Part shown: piece by piece, positions 20,763-28,732 of the stretch | Layout of the letters: each line of letters starts with the position of its first letter | Numbering within the stretch: position 1 is the stretch's first letter | IMG/VR virus record: IMGVR_UViG_3300031715_000003 | Span: 30,225 to 94,224 of that record | Reading direction: 5' to 3' (one strand) | DNA: 64,000 nt | Origin: a virus | Notes under the pieces: model-generated | The model's input: the letters and a program-made list of their open reading frames with translations, nothing else | Databases searched by the model: none | What the model was told of the DNA's origin: nothing | Made by a program: the position numbers and the translations under genes

Positions 20763-20843
20763 CCTTGCGTTGCGATGCTATGCGCCGACGAGATTTGCGG
20801 AGACGAGATACGCCAGGCTCCGACGAGCGCCGACATGCCGTGA
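20763..20843 (-). repeat. 5-nt periodic array, 16 units, leftward
   Basis: On the minus strand: TCACG GCATG TCGGC GCTCG and so on to GCATC GCAAC GCAAGG. All 16 units have C at position 2 and G or T at position 1. It points against the surrounding genes. A leftward promoter candidate (TTCAGA, 17 nt, TATAGT) lies just upstream at about 20852-20880. Confidence 0.75.
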
Positions 20844-20848
20844 CTTCC

Positions 20849-20877
20849 TTACGACTATACCAAGATTATGGTATCTT
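20849..20877 (+). promoter_or_regulatory. Promoter with palindrome
   Basis: Rightward TTACGA (20849-20854), 17 nt, TATCTT (20872-20877). ATACCA and TGGTAT form an inverted repeat inside the spacer (about 20857-20874) that also supplies a leftward TATAGT; a shared operator for divergent transcription is plausible. Confidence 0.5.
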
Positions 20878-20896
20878 CTGAAGCAGGAGATTCCTG

Positions 20897-21172
20897 ATGA
20901 CGAGTGCCAGCGGCAAGAGGCCCACACGGCCTGAAAAACGCAAAGTGCTTCACTTCCATGGAGAGCCAGCGCAAAACGGTTTTCTCATTCATCACAGATT
21001 GGAGCCCCGGAAAATTCCACGCGCTGGCGGAGGGAGTATGCCGGCAATGGATGACGTGGATCCGAAACCCTATATGGCCACCGACAAGCAGTCCGCGCTC
21101 GATCACATCAGCGGATTGATGGATCAAATGGGGCCGTCCGATCAGAGTCCGGACCAAGCCGTCGCAGGGTGA
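20897..21172 (+). CDS. Hypothetical protein (91 aa)
   Basis: ATG at 20897 after CAGGAGATTCCTG. Basic, Pro-rich N-terminal half and acidic C-terminal half. No recognised domain. First gene of the block between large terminase and portal. Confidence 0.5.
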   Translation: MTSASGKRPTRPEKRKVLHFHGEPAQNGFLIHHRLEPRKIPRAGGGSMPAMDDVDPKPYMATDKQSALDHISGLMDQMGPSDQSPDQAVAG

Positions 21173-21396
21173 AATTCCCGCTGACCATGACCCGCATCGA
21201 TCCAGTATTGCTCCTGCTCTTCCTCGGGATGCTGGTCTTCACCGGGTTGTTGCTCCTCATCTCTAAGTGGAGTCCCAACGATGGCCAGACCTTCCAGGTA
21301 ATTTCCGGCTTGCTCACCGCCTTCTCTGGCGCATTCTTTCTCCGCATCAAGCCCAAAACCGAAGATAAGACACCACCGGAACCGCCGGGGCAGTAG
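21169..21396 (+). CDS. Two-helix membrane protein, holin-like (75 aa)
   Basis: GTG at 21169 overlaps the previous stop. Helix 1 PVLLLLFLGMLVFTGLLLLI, helix 2 about residues 41-58 (VISGLLTAFSGAFFL), then a charged Pro-rich tail. Size and layout resemble class II holins, but no endolysin is near, so this is only one option. Confidence 0.45.
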   Translation: MKFPLTMTRIDPVLLLLFLGMLVFTGLLLLISKWSPNDGQTFQVISGLLTAFSGAFFLRIKPKTEDKTPPEPPGQ

Positions 21397-21408
21397 AATA
21401 GAGGGAGC

Positions 21409-21846
21409 ATGAACGGTCTCCTCTGTCCTCGATGCGAAAAGCCGCTCTCGAAGCATCATGAGGGGGAGTGCCCTCGCCACCACGTCAGTCGGCGCTTCTT
21501 TTTGGGATTTTTGGGAACCGCATTTGGAGCCGCAGCGGCCGCAAGCGTTCTCCCCAATGTAGAACTAGATGCGCCCCAAGGCGACGGGATACTCGTAACG
21601 GCAACGCCCAAGATTCACTCTGGTGCCACCATCACGGCTGAGCATTGGGGAAATTGGTACTGGATGGGGACGTCCTCAGATCCGCGCGCTAGGGCGATGT
21701 GCGAGGACGCCAAGCAGATTGCCGCCCGTCGCCACCGCTCCGTAATCGTGAGGAACAATGGTCAGGTGGTATGCCATGTGGACTTCGACAAAAATGGGAA
21801 GATGGTGGTGACGGAATATCCCACCGAAGGAGATCGGCTTTTGTGA
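21409..21846 (+). CDS. Tat-signal protein with N-terminal zinc knuckle (145 aa)
   Basis: ATG at 21409. Residues 1-26 contain CPRCEKPLSKHHEGECPRHH, a possible zinc site. This is followed by a twin-arginine signal (SRRFFLGFLGTAFGAAAAAS), so the domain after residue 48 would be exported folded. The exported part includes EHWGNWYWMG and a helix before a beta strand (SVIVRNNGQVV). A zinc knuckle before a Tat motif is unusual. Function unknown. Confidence 0.55.
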   Translation: MNGLLCPRCEKPLSKHHEGECPRHHVSRRFFLGFLGTAFGAAAAASVLPNVELDAPQGDGILVTATPKIHSGATITAEHWGNWYWMGTSSDPRARAMCEDAKQIAARRHRSVIVRNNGQVVCHVDFDKNGKMVVTEYPTEGDRLL

Positions 21847-22103
21847 AAGCGACGTTCGTTATCGAAGTGGACAACATCTCGGTTGGCGCGATCCCACAAC
21901 TTCAGCGCTACCTAGAGCGTCAGGTGGAACTGATCAGTTGGCCGGGAGGTCCATCCGGAAGTGTGCGGCGCTGCGAACGTGCTGCCTACAAGTTGGCGGA
22001 AATGTGCTCTGGCGCAGATATGGCGAACCAGACTCAGGGGGCATGCTTGGCACCTGGCCAGAGTCTTGAGGAGTTCTGCGACCTCTACGGGAGGTTTGCA
22101 TGA
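21843..22103 (+). CDS. Hypothetical protein (86 aa)
   Basis: GTG at 21843 overlaps the previous stop (GTGA). Helical, with three Cys; contains FVIEVDNISVGAIPQLQRYL. No family recognised. Coupled to both Tat-signal neighbours. Confidence 0.5.
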   Translation: MKATFVIEVDNISVGAIPQLQRYLERQVELISWPGGPSGSVRRCERAAYKLAEMCSGADMANQTQGACLAPGQSLEEFCDLYGRFA

Positions 22104-22396
22104 TAACGCGAAGAGGACTGATTGCGGCAATCGCGGCGGTGTTTCTGCCGAGCCGCAAGCGTACTCCCCCAAATACGCTGTACTGGCGAAAGCCTATCCT
22201 GGTCCCCGTTACCCACGGCGACTGGCCATGGCTACAGCCGGTTTCAGAGCCAGAACTGGAGACTGAATCTGTCTGCCTTCTCACAAACCGCGCCATCGTC
22301 GGAGAAATGCTCGATGTCCTTCATCGGGACATAGTGATAGCCAAAAAGGTAAATCGCAGGTACGAACAGAGATTAGGAGCATCATGGCCAAGTTAA
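22100..22396 (+). CDS. Tat-like signal + coat N-terminal fragment (98 aa)
   Basis: ATG at 22100 overlaps the previous stop. Residues 1-17 (MITRRGLIAAIAAVFLP) look like a short twin-arginine signal. Residues about 59-93 (LLTNRAIVGEMLDVLHRDIV then AKKVNRRYEQRLGA) align by eye with residues 5-40 of the coat protein at 28733 (EMLMVLHNLVVAAKKANRNYEKQF). So a piece of coat N-arm is attached to a possible export signal. Role unknown; interference with capsid assembly or sensing of coat-binding factors are options. Confidence 0.55.
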   Translation: MITRRGLIAAIAAVFLPSRKRTPPNTLYWRKPILVPVTHGDWPWLQPVSEPELETESVCLLTNRAIVGEMLDVLHRDIVIAKKVNRRYEQRLGASWPS

Positions 22397-22614
22397 GCAG
22401 CAAGCCATCCGAGGGTACGATTGAATCTCCCCCCACAGCGCAGCGCCGGGCCGCGTTCAACACGGAGATGGGAATCCAGAACCGGCGAGTCACGGGGGTG
22501 ACACGGAATCTCTTGCGCGCCTACCAGCAGTCGCCCGGGAGGTTCCTACCCAAGACCAAGGCCCTGGACGTGCTGGCCAATATGCGGAAGCCCGGCGAGA
22601 AGGGGGCGGTATGA
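22384..22614 (+). CDS. Small basic protein (76 aa)
   Basis: ATG at 22384 after TTAGGAGCATC. Basic with an Arg/Gln-rich helical centre (NRRVTGVTRNLLRAYQQSPG). Overlaps both neighbours. Function unknown. Confidence 0.5.
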   Translation: MAKLSSKPSEGTIESPPTAQRRAAFNTEMGIQNRRVTGVTRNLLRAYQQSPGRFLPKTKALDVLANMRKPGEKGAV

Positions 22615-22796
22615 GGCTTGTCGGCCTGTACGTGCGCGCGCATCGTACTGACAGAATCATGCTTAATCCGACAGGGCGAGGTCTCTACCGTCAGTTCCGC
22701 ATCGGGTCGAACCAGAACATCGATTGGTTTGAACGTCGCCATCCCAAGGCATTCGTTTTCCCTGACAGGTGGCACTGGAGGGGAGCACGCTCTTGA
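22611..22796 (+). CDS. Small basic protein (61 aa)
   Basis: ATG overlaps the previous stop (ATGA). Rich in Arg, Trp and Phe (GRGLYRQFRIGSNQNIDWF). Its end overlaps the next start inside a GGGGAGCACG motif. Unknown. Confidence 0.45.
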   Translation: MRLVGLYVRAHRTDRIMLNPTGRGLYRQFRIGSNQNIDWFERRHPKAFVFPDRWHWRGARS

Positions 22797-23062
22797 AGCA
22801 CAAGGAGTTGTACTTGCATTCACACCGATGGGTGAAGCATTCTGGGAGTAGAACGCACTCCTATTGGGTATCGCCGCACAACGGCAAGATTTACATCAGG
22901 GCGTTCGCGGTCCAGATCCAACGTGGTTACGACAAGAGGGCCATTTGTGAATCGCTCAAAAAAGAAGCAATGAAACAAAAATCGGCGCCACCGTGTGCGG
23001 CGCAAACAGAACCGCCAAAAGATGTGTCTGCCCCAGCGGCCGAAGGGGCGACTCTAGCGTGA
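22793..23062 (+). CDS. Small basic protein (89 aa)
   Basis: TTG at 22793 overlaps the previous stop (TTGA) 6 nt after GGAGGGGAG; a GTG at 22769 is also in frame. Residues 20-45 (THSYWVSPHNGKIYIRAFAV) form a beta hairpin of nucleic-acid-binding type, then a basic helix and an Ala/Pro-rich tail. Function unknown. Confidence 0.5.
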   Translation: MKHKELYLHSHRWVKHSGSRTHSYWVSPHNGKIYIRAFAVQIQRGYDKRAICESLKKEAMKQKSAPPCAAQTEPPKDVSAPAAEGATLA

Positions 23063-23063
23063 C

Positions 23064-23261
23064 GTGCCGCAAAACGGCGATATCGTTCTCATTAGGCAAT
23101 CGATAGGGGGCAAGACCCACTACTTCATGATCGATAACGTGAGCCCCGAGCGATATGATCGCACCGCCATCCAGGAGGAGGACGGAATCGCTAGGCTTGC
23201 CGTGCAGCACGCTTCTACAATTTCCGCCGACGTGATGGAGGAAGAAAGCAGGCTCCCCTAG
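23064..23261 (+). CDS. Small beta protein (65 aa)
   Basis: GTG at 23064. Sequence MPQNGDIVLIRQSIGGKTHY resembles an SH3-like barrel start; the tail is acidic. Overlaps the next gene by TAGTG. Unknown. Confidence 0.45.
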   Translation: MPQNGDIVLIRQSIGGKTHYFMIDNVSPERYDRTAIQEEDGIARLAVQHASTISADVMEEESRLP

Positions 23262-23524
23262 TGGAACAACAACTCCCGCGATACCGCTGCCACAAAGAAG
23301 TGCGGTCCTTCAAGATCGACCAGATCAATCCTGGGAGACTGGACGGCCAAGGCCCTGGTGCCACACTCGTCTCGTTGACGATTCCATTGTCCATTTCCGT
23401 TGGAGAAGAGTATCTCCACAAGCATGACCCTGAGCCGGGTGGATATTACGTCCGGTACGCTGACGGATACGAATCGTTCTCCCCATGCGCTGCATTTGAG
23501 GAAGGCTATACGCTGATATCCTGA
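23261..23524 (+). CDS. Gp49-like small phage protein (87 aa)
   Basis: GTG overlaps the previous stop. The end of the protein (GGYYVRYADGYESFSPCAAF then EEGYTLI) follows the pattern 'GGYxVxYxDGYxSxxPxxxFExxY', widely found in small phage proteins. Function not known. Confidence 0.6.
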   Translation: MEQQLPRYRCHKEVRSFKIDQINPGRLDGQGPGATLVSLTIPLSISVGEEYLHKHDPEPGGYYVRYADGYESFSPCAAFEEGYTLIS

Positions 23525-23721
23525 TGCCAGAATTCCTCGAGCAAAAACTTCGCTCCGAATACGCCGCCAAAGGGAAGAAGGGGAGAGCGCTCGACGCGGT
23601 GGTATACGGCACTCTGAACACCATCGGGGCGATGAGGGGCAATAAAATTACAAAAAAAGGGCGAGCCATGGAGCGCAAGCACGAGCGTGATACCATTTCC
23701 TCTATGGCCAATCGAAAATGA
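23524..23721 (+). CDS. Small basic helical protein (65 aa)
   Basis: ATG inside the previous stop (TGATG). The segment MPEFLEQKLRSEYAAKGKKG then AVVYGTLNTIGAMRGNK resembles short phage proteins that associate with head or DNA, very basic. Unknown role. Confidence 0.5.
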   Translation: MPEFLEQKLRSEYAAKGKKGRALDAVVYGTLNTIGAMRGNKITKKGRAMERKHERDTISSMANRK

Positions 23722-24107
23722 CACCAGCGAACCAACTGCAAGGAATCCCGGAAGGCGTGGAGGTCATCGACTACTTGCCAGCCAGCTCCGATGATTTCGA
23801 ACTCCTCCGCTTCTTCGATGACCCCATCATCATCAAGGGAGGGCGCCCGCACGCTTCGATCTCGATCCGGGTTAAGCCAGCGCAAGGCTATTGCTTCATC
23901 GAGGGGAAACTCCTCCAGCAGGCCGATATCAGGGCGCTCGGCACGACGACGCTGCAAACATATTCGGCCACGAAGGTTCTCCCTCCGACCGTCATTATGG
24001 CAACCATCAAGTTTTCGGTGGAGAACGCTATCGATCAGGCAGCGGTGGAGCAGGCGCTGGAAGGGTTGCGCCAAGTGCGGGGATTCAATTCGTTGGAGAA
24101 GGCATGA
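23718..24107 (+). CDS. Hypothetical protein (129 aa)
   Basis: ATG overlaps the previous stop. Beta-rich front (IIIKGGRPHASISIRVKPAQ) and a helical end. No recognised family. Confidence 0.5.
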   Translation: MTPANQLQGIPEGVEVIDYLPASSDDFELLRFFDDPIIIKGGRPHASISIRVKPAQGYCFIEGKLLQQADIRALGTTTLQTYSATKVLPPTVIMATIKFSVENAIDQAAVEQALEGLRQVRGFNSLEKA

Positions 24108-24313
24108 ATATGGCAGAACTAAATCCGATTACTGACGTAGAACGTTATATCGACGCCAAACTTCAAGAAGGATTGACGGCGCTGGAAATCAAGATCAAGA
24201 TTGCGATCGCCGTGGAGGATGCGCGCATCGCGCTAGCCCGTGCCCTTCAACTCGATGATGATCCGAAGAACAAAGCCAACTACAGCGCGGCACTGACGGC
24301 TCTGGGGGAATAG
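24104..24313 (+). CDS. Helical small protein (69 aa)
   Basis: ATG at 24104 overlaps the previous stop. Acidic helix bundle (VERYIDAKLQEGLTALEIKI). Unknown. Coupled downstream by TAGTG. Confidence 0.5.
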   Translation: MNMAELNPITDVERYIDAKLQEGLTALEIKIKIAIAVEDARIALARALQLDDDPKNKANYSAALTALGE

Positions 24314-24546
24314 TGGACTTCGAGCGATATCTCCTTAAAGCCCTCGGTGGTGCCGATGATGGATTGCTCTCCCTGAGGGTGGAACCGCTGGAAGACGGAT
24401 CTGGCCACTACGTTTACGTGGACCCACTGGGCGATAAGGAAGTCTTTATGCTGAAAGGCAACGAGCTGGTCCCATTCGGATTTTTCGATCCCGCCGAAAG
24501 ACCAAAAGCGTTCTCCCCCGATGAGTCACCGCTTCAAACGTCCTAA
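24313..24546 (+). CDS. Acidic hypothetical protein (77 aa)
   Basis: GTG overlaps the previous stop. Beta-rich (GHYVYVDPLGDKEVFMLKG). Contains a CGTTCTCCCCC motif at its 3' end, which also places the ATG of the next gene. Unknown. Confidence 0.5.
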   Translation: MDFERYLLKALGGADDGLLSLRVEPLEDGSGHYVYVDPLGDKEVFMLKGNELVPFGFFDPAERPKAFSPDESPLQTS

Positions 24547-24805
24547 GCAGTTCCTCAATCAGGGAACTCCCCTGGCGAGACTGCGGAAGCACGTAGAGCA
24601 GATCCAGACTCAGGAGCAGTTCGACGCCTTCCTGGAAAAGCTCAGACCTGATATTCGTGCCGCCGGACTCCCCATGATCGAATCCTGGCTAAAGTTTGCT
24701 CCTCGAAACCTTGCTACCAAGGCCAACGCATCACGCGCTGCCGAGTTAGCCGTTAGCGAGGGGGAGTACGCTGTAGAAATTGAGACCGGGCCTTTATTCT
24801 CCTAA
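24521..24805 (+). CDS. Helical hypothetical protein (94 aa)
   Basis: ATG at 24521 overlaps the previous gene by 26 nt. Amphipathic helices (RLRKHVEQIQTQEQFDAFLE). Converges with the leftward zinc gene at 24753, overlapping by 53 nt. Confidence 0.5.
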   Translation: MSHRFKRPKQFLNQGTPLARLRKHVEQIQTQEQFDAFLEKLRPDIRAAGLPMIESWLKFAPRNLATKANASRAAELAVSEGEYAVEIETGPLFS

Positions 24806-24989
24806 GGCGGCCCACCACGGCAAACAATCGCCCTAGATTGGTATGCTTGTGTCCGATGTGCCAGCCTCCGCACTCCTCGCATTCGTAAGGAGTCATCCCG
24901 CCGTACCCCTTTTTGGTCATAGCGCGGCAAGCGTTCGATGCGGTTTCCCGATGCCGGTACCGAACCTTTCCCGTGGCTTCGCACGTCAT
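24753..24989 (-). CDS. Leftward YxCxxCxxWHIG zinc protein (78 aa)
   Basis: Leftward ATG at 24989 behind GCAGGGGAGAG; a longer start at 25022 is possible. CEATGKVRYRHRETASNACR, then YECEECGGWHIGHKH, match a recurrent phage zinc protein ('C..GK.ry.s...A..........YrC..C..WH.G'). It lies antisense in a rightward region and its end overlaps the 24521 gene. Function unknown. Confidence 0.55.
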   Translation of the reverse strand: MTCEATGKVRYRHRETASNACRAMTKKGYGGMTPYECEECGGWHIGHKHTNLGRLFAVVGRLRRIKARSQFLQRTPPR

Positions 24990-25049
24990 CTCTCCCCTGC
25001 TGGGCCCTCCCGGCGCACTTTCCATTTTAGACCAGTTCTCCCCCAACAT

Positions 25050-25079
25050 TTGCATTTCAAAACATTTCTGCTGTATAGT
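25050..25079 (+). promoter_or_regulatory. Promoter of the structural operon
   Basis: TTGCAT (25050-25055), 18 nt, TATAGT (25074-25079), about 105 nt before the portal start. It could drive portal, scaffold, coat and the rest. Confidence 0.55.
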
Positions 25080-25087
25080 GTGAATCA

Positions 25088-25175
25088 GCGGGGACTTCCC
25101 CGCCAATAAGAGAAGAACACCGCACCTGACCCGTCGTGATGACGGTGATGGTCGACCCCGGAAGTTTCGGGGGGA
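25088..25175 (+). promoter_or_regulatory. Structured leader of portal gene
   Basis: Three inverted repeats in a row: GCGGGGA/TCCCCGC (about 25088-25103), CCGTC/GACGG (about 25128-25143) and CCCCG/CGGGG (about 25154-25170), ending in GGGGGGAGTTC as ribosome site. Possible timing or attenuation control of late genes. Confidence 0.45.
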
Positions 25176-25183
25176 GTTCATAG

Positions 25184-27418
25184 ATGGATCCAAACTCCGT
25201 CACGGCGATGTCGCCGGCGCAGGTCCATTCGTGGCCTGTGCCGATGAATCCCCAATCCTATTCGGGCCAAATTTTTACCGACGCCGACGCCGAAGACGCG
25301 TTCCTCAAAGAAGCGCTGGAGCGTTTCAAAACCGCCGAAGACGCCGAACGCAAGCTCCGCGAAGAGATGGAGGAAGACCATCGCTTTGCCTGCGGAACCC
25401 AGTGGCCCCAAACCATCCAAGCACAGCGCCATGCCCAGGATCGACCCACCCTCTCGATCAACCGCGTCCCTGAATTCGTCTCCCACGCCGTAAATAACCT
25501 TCGTCAGAACCGGCCGATGATCAAGATCGTCCCAGTGGGGGACGGTGCCACCACCGACATCGCCAACCTTCGGCAGGGGCTGGTCCGCCACATCCAGCAG
25601 AAATCCAAGGCGGAGACAGTTTTTGACGAAACGGCCCACATGATGTTCGAAATGGGGTTGTCGTGGATCCGCGTGGTGGCCGATTGGGCCAATCCTGAAT
25701 CTTTCGATCAGGAACTCTTTATCCGCTGGATCCGCAATCCCTTTACGGTCTACTGGGACCCGTTCTGCACGCAGCCGGACTGGTCCGACATGAAGTGGCT
25801 CTTCATCATCGAGGACCTTACCAAAGCGGAATTCCAGACACGCTTTGGGGAAGACGCACTAGCGATGAGTTGGCCCACCACGGAAAGCGGAAACTCCACT
25901 CCCTCGTGGTTCCCGGAGGGCAAGATTCGGATTGCCGAGTACTTCCGGGTCAAGATCGTGGAGGACAAGCTCTGCCAGCTTGAGGACAAGACCACGCGGC
26001 TATTCTCGGAACTCCCCAAAGGCATGTATTTCGTGGCCGAGGTAGAGAACGGCAAACCCGGCGAACTCGGACTTTTTGAAGAAGAGACGAAAGCGTATGT
26101 CGGCAAAGCTCGCGAGACCAATGTACCAGAGGTCTGGCACTACCTGATGAGCGCCCGCAAGGTGCTGTCGAAGACGAGGTGGTTAGGGTCGCGCATTCCC
26201 GTTCTCCCCTGCATTGGACACCAGACGGAATTTGAAGGCGAACTCAGCGTGGAGGGCATGGTGCGGTGGGCACGGGAACCGCAGCGCATGTACAACTACA
26301 TGTACTCCTCCTTTGTGGAAGCGGTGGCGCTTACGCCCAAGGCGCCGTTCATCGCGGAGGTGGATCAGATCCCGGATGGCAATGCAGAAGAGTGGGAGAA
26401 GGCGAACCAAAAGCCGGTTGCCGTCCTGCGATACAAGGCCAGGTCAGAAGGCGGCCAACTTCTTCCTCCCCCCATGCGGCAACCCGCCACTCCCGATATC
26501 GCGGCGTTTAGCGCCGGGCTGCAGATGTCGGATGCCAACCTCAAAGCCGTCTTCCGAATCTACGATGCTTCGCTTGGACAGCGGGGCCCCCAGGAGTCTG
26601 GGCTTGCGATCAATGCCCGCAAGGTGGAGTCCGATACCGGGATTTTCAACTGGGGCGATAACTTCCTGAGGTGCCTCCACAACGTCGGCTGGGTCCTGAA
26701 TGAACTCCTACCGTTCTACTACAACAGCCCGGGGAAGGTGATCCGCATCCTCCAGGATGATGACTCCCGCAAGGAAGTCGTAATGAACCAAGCATTCCTC
26801 GAACAGGGACAGAAAAGGATTTACGATCTCGAACAACAGGGGGAGTACGGAGTAGATATTTCGACCGGGCCATCCGTCCAGACGCTGCGGCAGGAGAAGG
26901 TCAAGGGCATGATCGAGTTTTTCCAACTGTACCCTGCAGGTCTCCAAGCCTGCGCCCATGTCCTGGTAAAAGAATTCGATTTCCCTGGAGCGGAGAAGAT
27001 TTCGGCGCAACTCGAGAAGCTTCTCCCACCGGCCCTGCAGACGCCCGATCCGGACTCCCCGCCTGATCCCAATCAACTTCAATCGCAGATCGGGATACTG
27101 ACGCAGCAGAACCAGCAACTATTGGCGGCCCTCAAGGAAGCGAGCGACAAATTCAACCTCGAAGCCATGAAGCAGTTGCACGCCGATTGGCGCAACCAGC
27201 AGACCCAGGAAGTGCAATTGGCACTGGGGCTGAGCCGCACGGGCTCCGAGGAAATCAAGTTTTTATTCGACCGGATGTTCAGCGAGATGGAGCAACTGCG
27301 CCAGCAAGTGGCGGCAGGCTCTCCGGGAACTCCGGCGACGCCGGGAGTGAACTCCCCTCCGGCGACTCCGACTTTACCTCCAACGGCGGGAGGGCAGACG
27401 CCGTCCGTGGGTCCCTGA
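25184..27418 (+). CDS. Portal protein, P22 type (744 aa)
   Basis: ATG at 25184. The N-terminal pattern of P22-like portals is clear: HRFACGTQWPQTIQAQR, RPTLSINRVPEFVSHAVNNL, QNRPMIKIVPVGDG, then FDQELFIRWIRNPFTVYWDP. A helical, Gln-rich tail (residues 640-700) is consistent with the portal barrel. Forms the dodecameric vertex for DNA entry and tail attachment. Length equals the P22 portal (about 725). Confidence 0.85.
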   Translation: MDPNSVTAMSPAQVHSWPVPMNPQSYSGQIFTDADAEDAFLKEALERFKTAEDAERKLREEMEEDHRFACGTQWPQTIQAQRHAQDRPTLSINRVPEFVSHAVNNLRQNRPMIKIVPVGDGATTDIANLRQGLVRHIQQKSKAETVFDETAHMMFEMGLSWIRVVADWANPESFDQELFIRWIRNPFTVYWDPFCTQPDWSDMKWLFIIEDLTKAEFQTRFGEDALAMSWPTTESGNSTPSWFPEGKIRIAEYFRVKIVEDKLCQLEDKTTRLFSELPKGMYFVAEVENGKPGELGLFEEETKAYVGKARETNVPEVWHYLMSARKVLSKTRWLGSRIPVLPCIGHQTEFEGELSVEGMVRWAREPQRMYNYMYSSFVEAVALTPKAPFIAEVDQIPDGNAEEWEKANQKPVAVLRYKARSEGGQLLPPPMRQPATPDIAAFSAGLQMSDANLKAVFRIYDASLGQRGPQESGLAINARKVESDTGIFNWGDNFLRCLHNVGWVLNELLPFYYNSPGKVIRILQDDDSRKEVVMNQAFLEQGQKRIYDLEQQGEYGVDISTGPSVQTLRQEKVKGMIEFFQLYPAGLQACAHVLVKEFDFPGAEKISAQLEKLLPPALQTPDPDSPPDPNQLQSQIGILTQQNQQLLAALKEASDKFNLEAMKQLHADWRNQQTQEVQLALGLSRTGSEEIKFLFDRMFSEMEQLRQQVAAGSPGTPATPGVNSPPATPTLPPTAGGQTPSVGP

Positions 27419-27440
27419 GGGATCCGCAGAAAAGAGAACT

Positions 27441-28706
27441 ATGGCAATCAGAATGGACTCGAACACTCAAGAGGATTTTCAGCAGGTCATCAAGCACTAC
27501 GGGTTGGAAAACCTACCCGAAGCGCAGGCGGCTTCCGAAGAGACTCCAGTGTCGGAACCACCCTCCGAATCCAAGGAAGAGCCTGGCGGGGAACCCGCTG
27601 GGGAGCCCAAGGATAAAAGCGCGGCCCCTCCGGAGGAGGTCAAAACAGAAACAACGCAGGAGGCTCCTCCTGTAGGGGAAACCGAAGACGAAAAGAAGAG
27701 AAAGAGTGGATGGGCCCGCAAGGTCGAGAAACTAACGGCCCAAGTAGATGCGATTCGTGAGCAACTAGAGAGCGAACGCGGCAACTCCCGTGGCCTCCAG
27801 GAACGCCTGGAGGAAGCGGAGCGACGACTTGCGGATGCGACGGGATCAGAACCGGAGCCTGAGGTAGAACAGGGCCCGGTTCGTCCCAAGCGTCCCAAGA
27901 CGCCGACCCTGGCAGAGCACGACGGCGATTACGAGAAGTGGAGTGCGGCTATGGTGCAGCACGATGTCCTCCTCGACAAATACGAGGAGGAGATGGAGCA
28001 GTACCGCACGCAAGTCACGGAACGGGCGATCGCTGAAAATAGTGCCAGGGCCGAACAACAACTCCGGGAAAACGAAATTGTCCGCAGTTTCGTGGATCGC
28101 CGGGATGCCGGAAAGAAGATTCTGGCCGAATCCTTGGATTCCGAGGAAGTCTCATGGGCCGAACTATTCGGGGATGGCAACGGCAATCCCGGGATTGTCC
28201 GCGACAGCTTCATGGACGCTCCTGCCGACAATCCGCAAGGTGGTGCGGCGGCGGCCAGGGACTGGATCAATCGCAAATCCAAGAATCCGGCTCTTTTGCT
28301 CTATCACTTCGGTCTTGATTCCATACACAGCGGCGCGGAGAACCAGCGCTTCCGCGATATGGATGCCTTCGATCAAATCGTCGAACTCAAGGCGCTAGAT
28401 GAGCGTTTGGGAGCGGAAATTGCGGCCAAGAAAAACGGCCGCACTGAAGCAGCCCCACCGCCAAGACAAGAGCGTACTCCCCAGCAGGAACCTCCCGCAA
28501 GAACACAACCACGTCCCGCCCACAGGGTACCGGAACCTCCGATCCCAACCGTCGGTGGCCACTCCATACGAGCGACCGCCGATTCAACGGCTCAACTGGC
28601 CAGACTCTACGAGGAAGGCCGTAAGACCGGGGATATGAGTGCCTACCGGCAAGCGCGGGAACAGCAGAGAGCTGCTGAAGTCGCGGCGGGGAGGATACGC
28701 CCTTAA
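27441..28706 (+). CDS. Scaffolding protein (421 aa)
   Basis: Placed between portal and coat as gene 8 of P22. Acidic, Pro/Glu-rich N-terminus, coiled coil (VEKLTAQVDAIREQLESERG) at about residues 90-135, a further helical core, and a Gln/Pro/Arg tail. No enzyme motif. Assigned from position and composition, as scaffolds are poorly conserved. Confidence 0.7.
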   Translation: MAIRMDSNTQEDFQQVIKHYGLENLPEAQAASEETPVSEPPSESKEEPGGEPAGEPKDKSAAPPEEVKTETTQEAPPVGETEDEKKRKSGWARKVEKLTAQVDAIREQLESERGNSRGLQERLEEAERRLADATGSEPEPEVEQGPVRPKRPKTPTLAEHDGDYEKWSAAMVQHDVLLDKYEEEMEQYRTQVTERAIAENSARAEQQLRENEIVRSFVDRRDAGKKILAESLDSEEVSWAELFGDGNGNPGIVRDSFMDAPADNPQGGAAAARDWINRKSKNPALLLYHFGLDSIHSGAENQRFRDMDAFDQIVELKALDERLGAEIAAKKNGRTEAAPPPRQERTPQQEPPARTQPRPAHRVPEPPIPTVGGHSIRATADSTAQLARLYEEGRKTGDMSAYRQAREQQRAAEVAAGRIRP

Positions 28707-28732
28707 GATCCCGGCCGGGAGAACAAAACCGA

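Noticed and set aside
21169-21396. Definite holin assignment
   Set aside because: Two helices fit, but no lysin or spanin is near and many small phage membrane proteins look alike.
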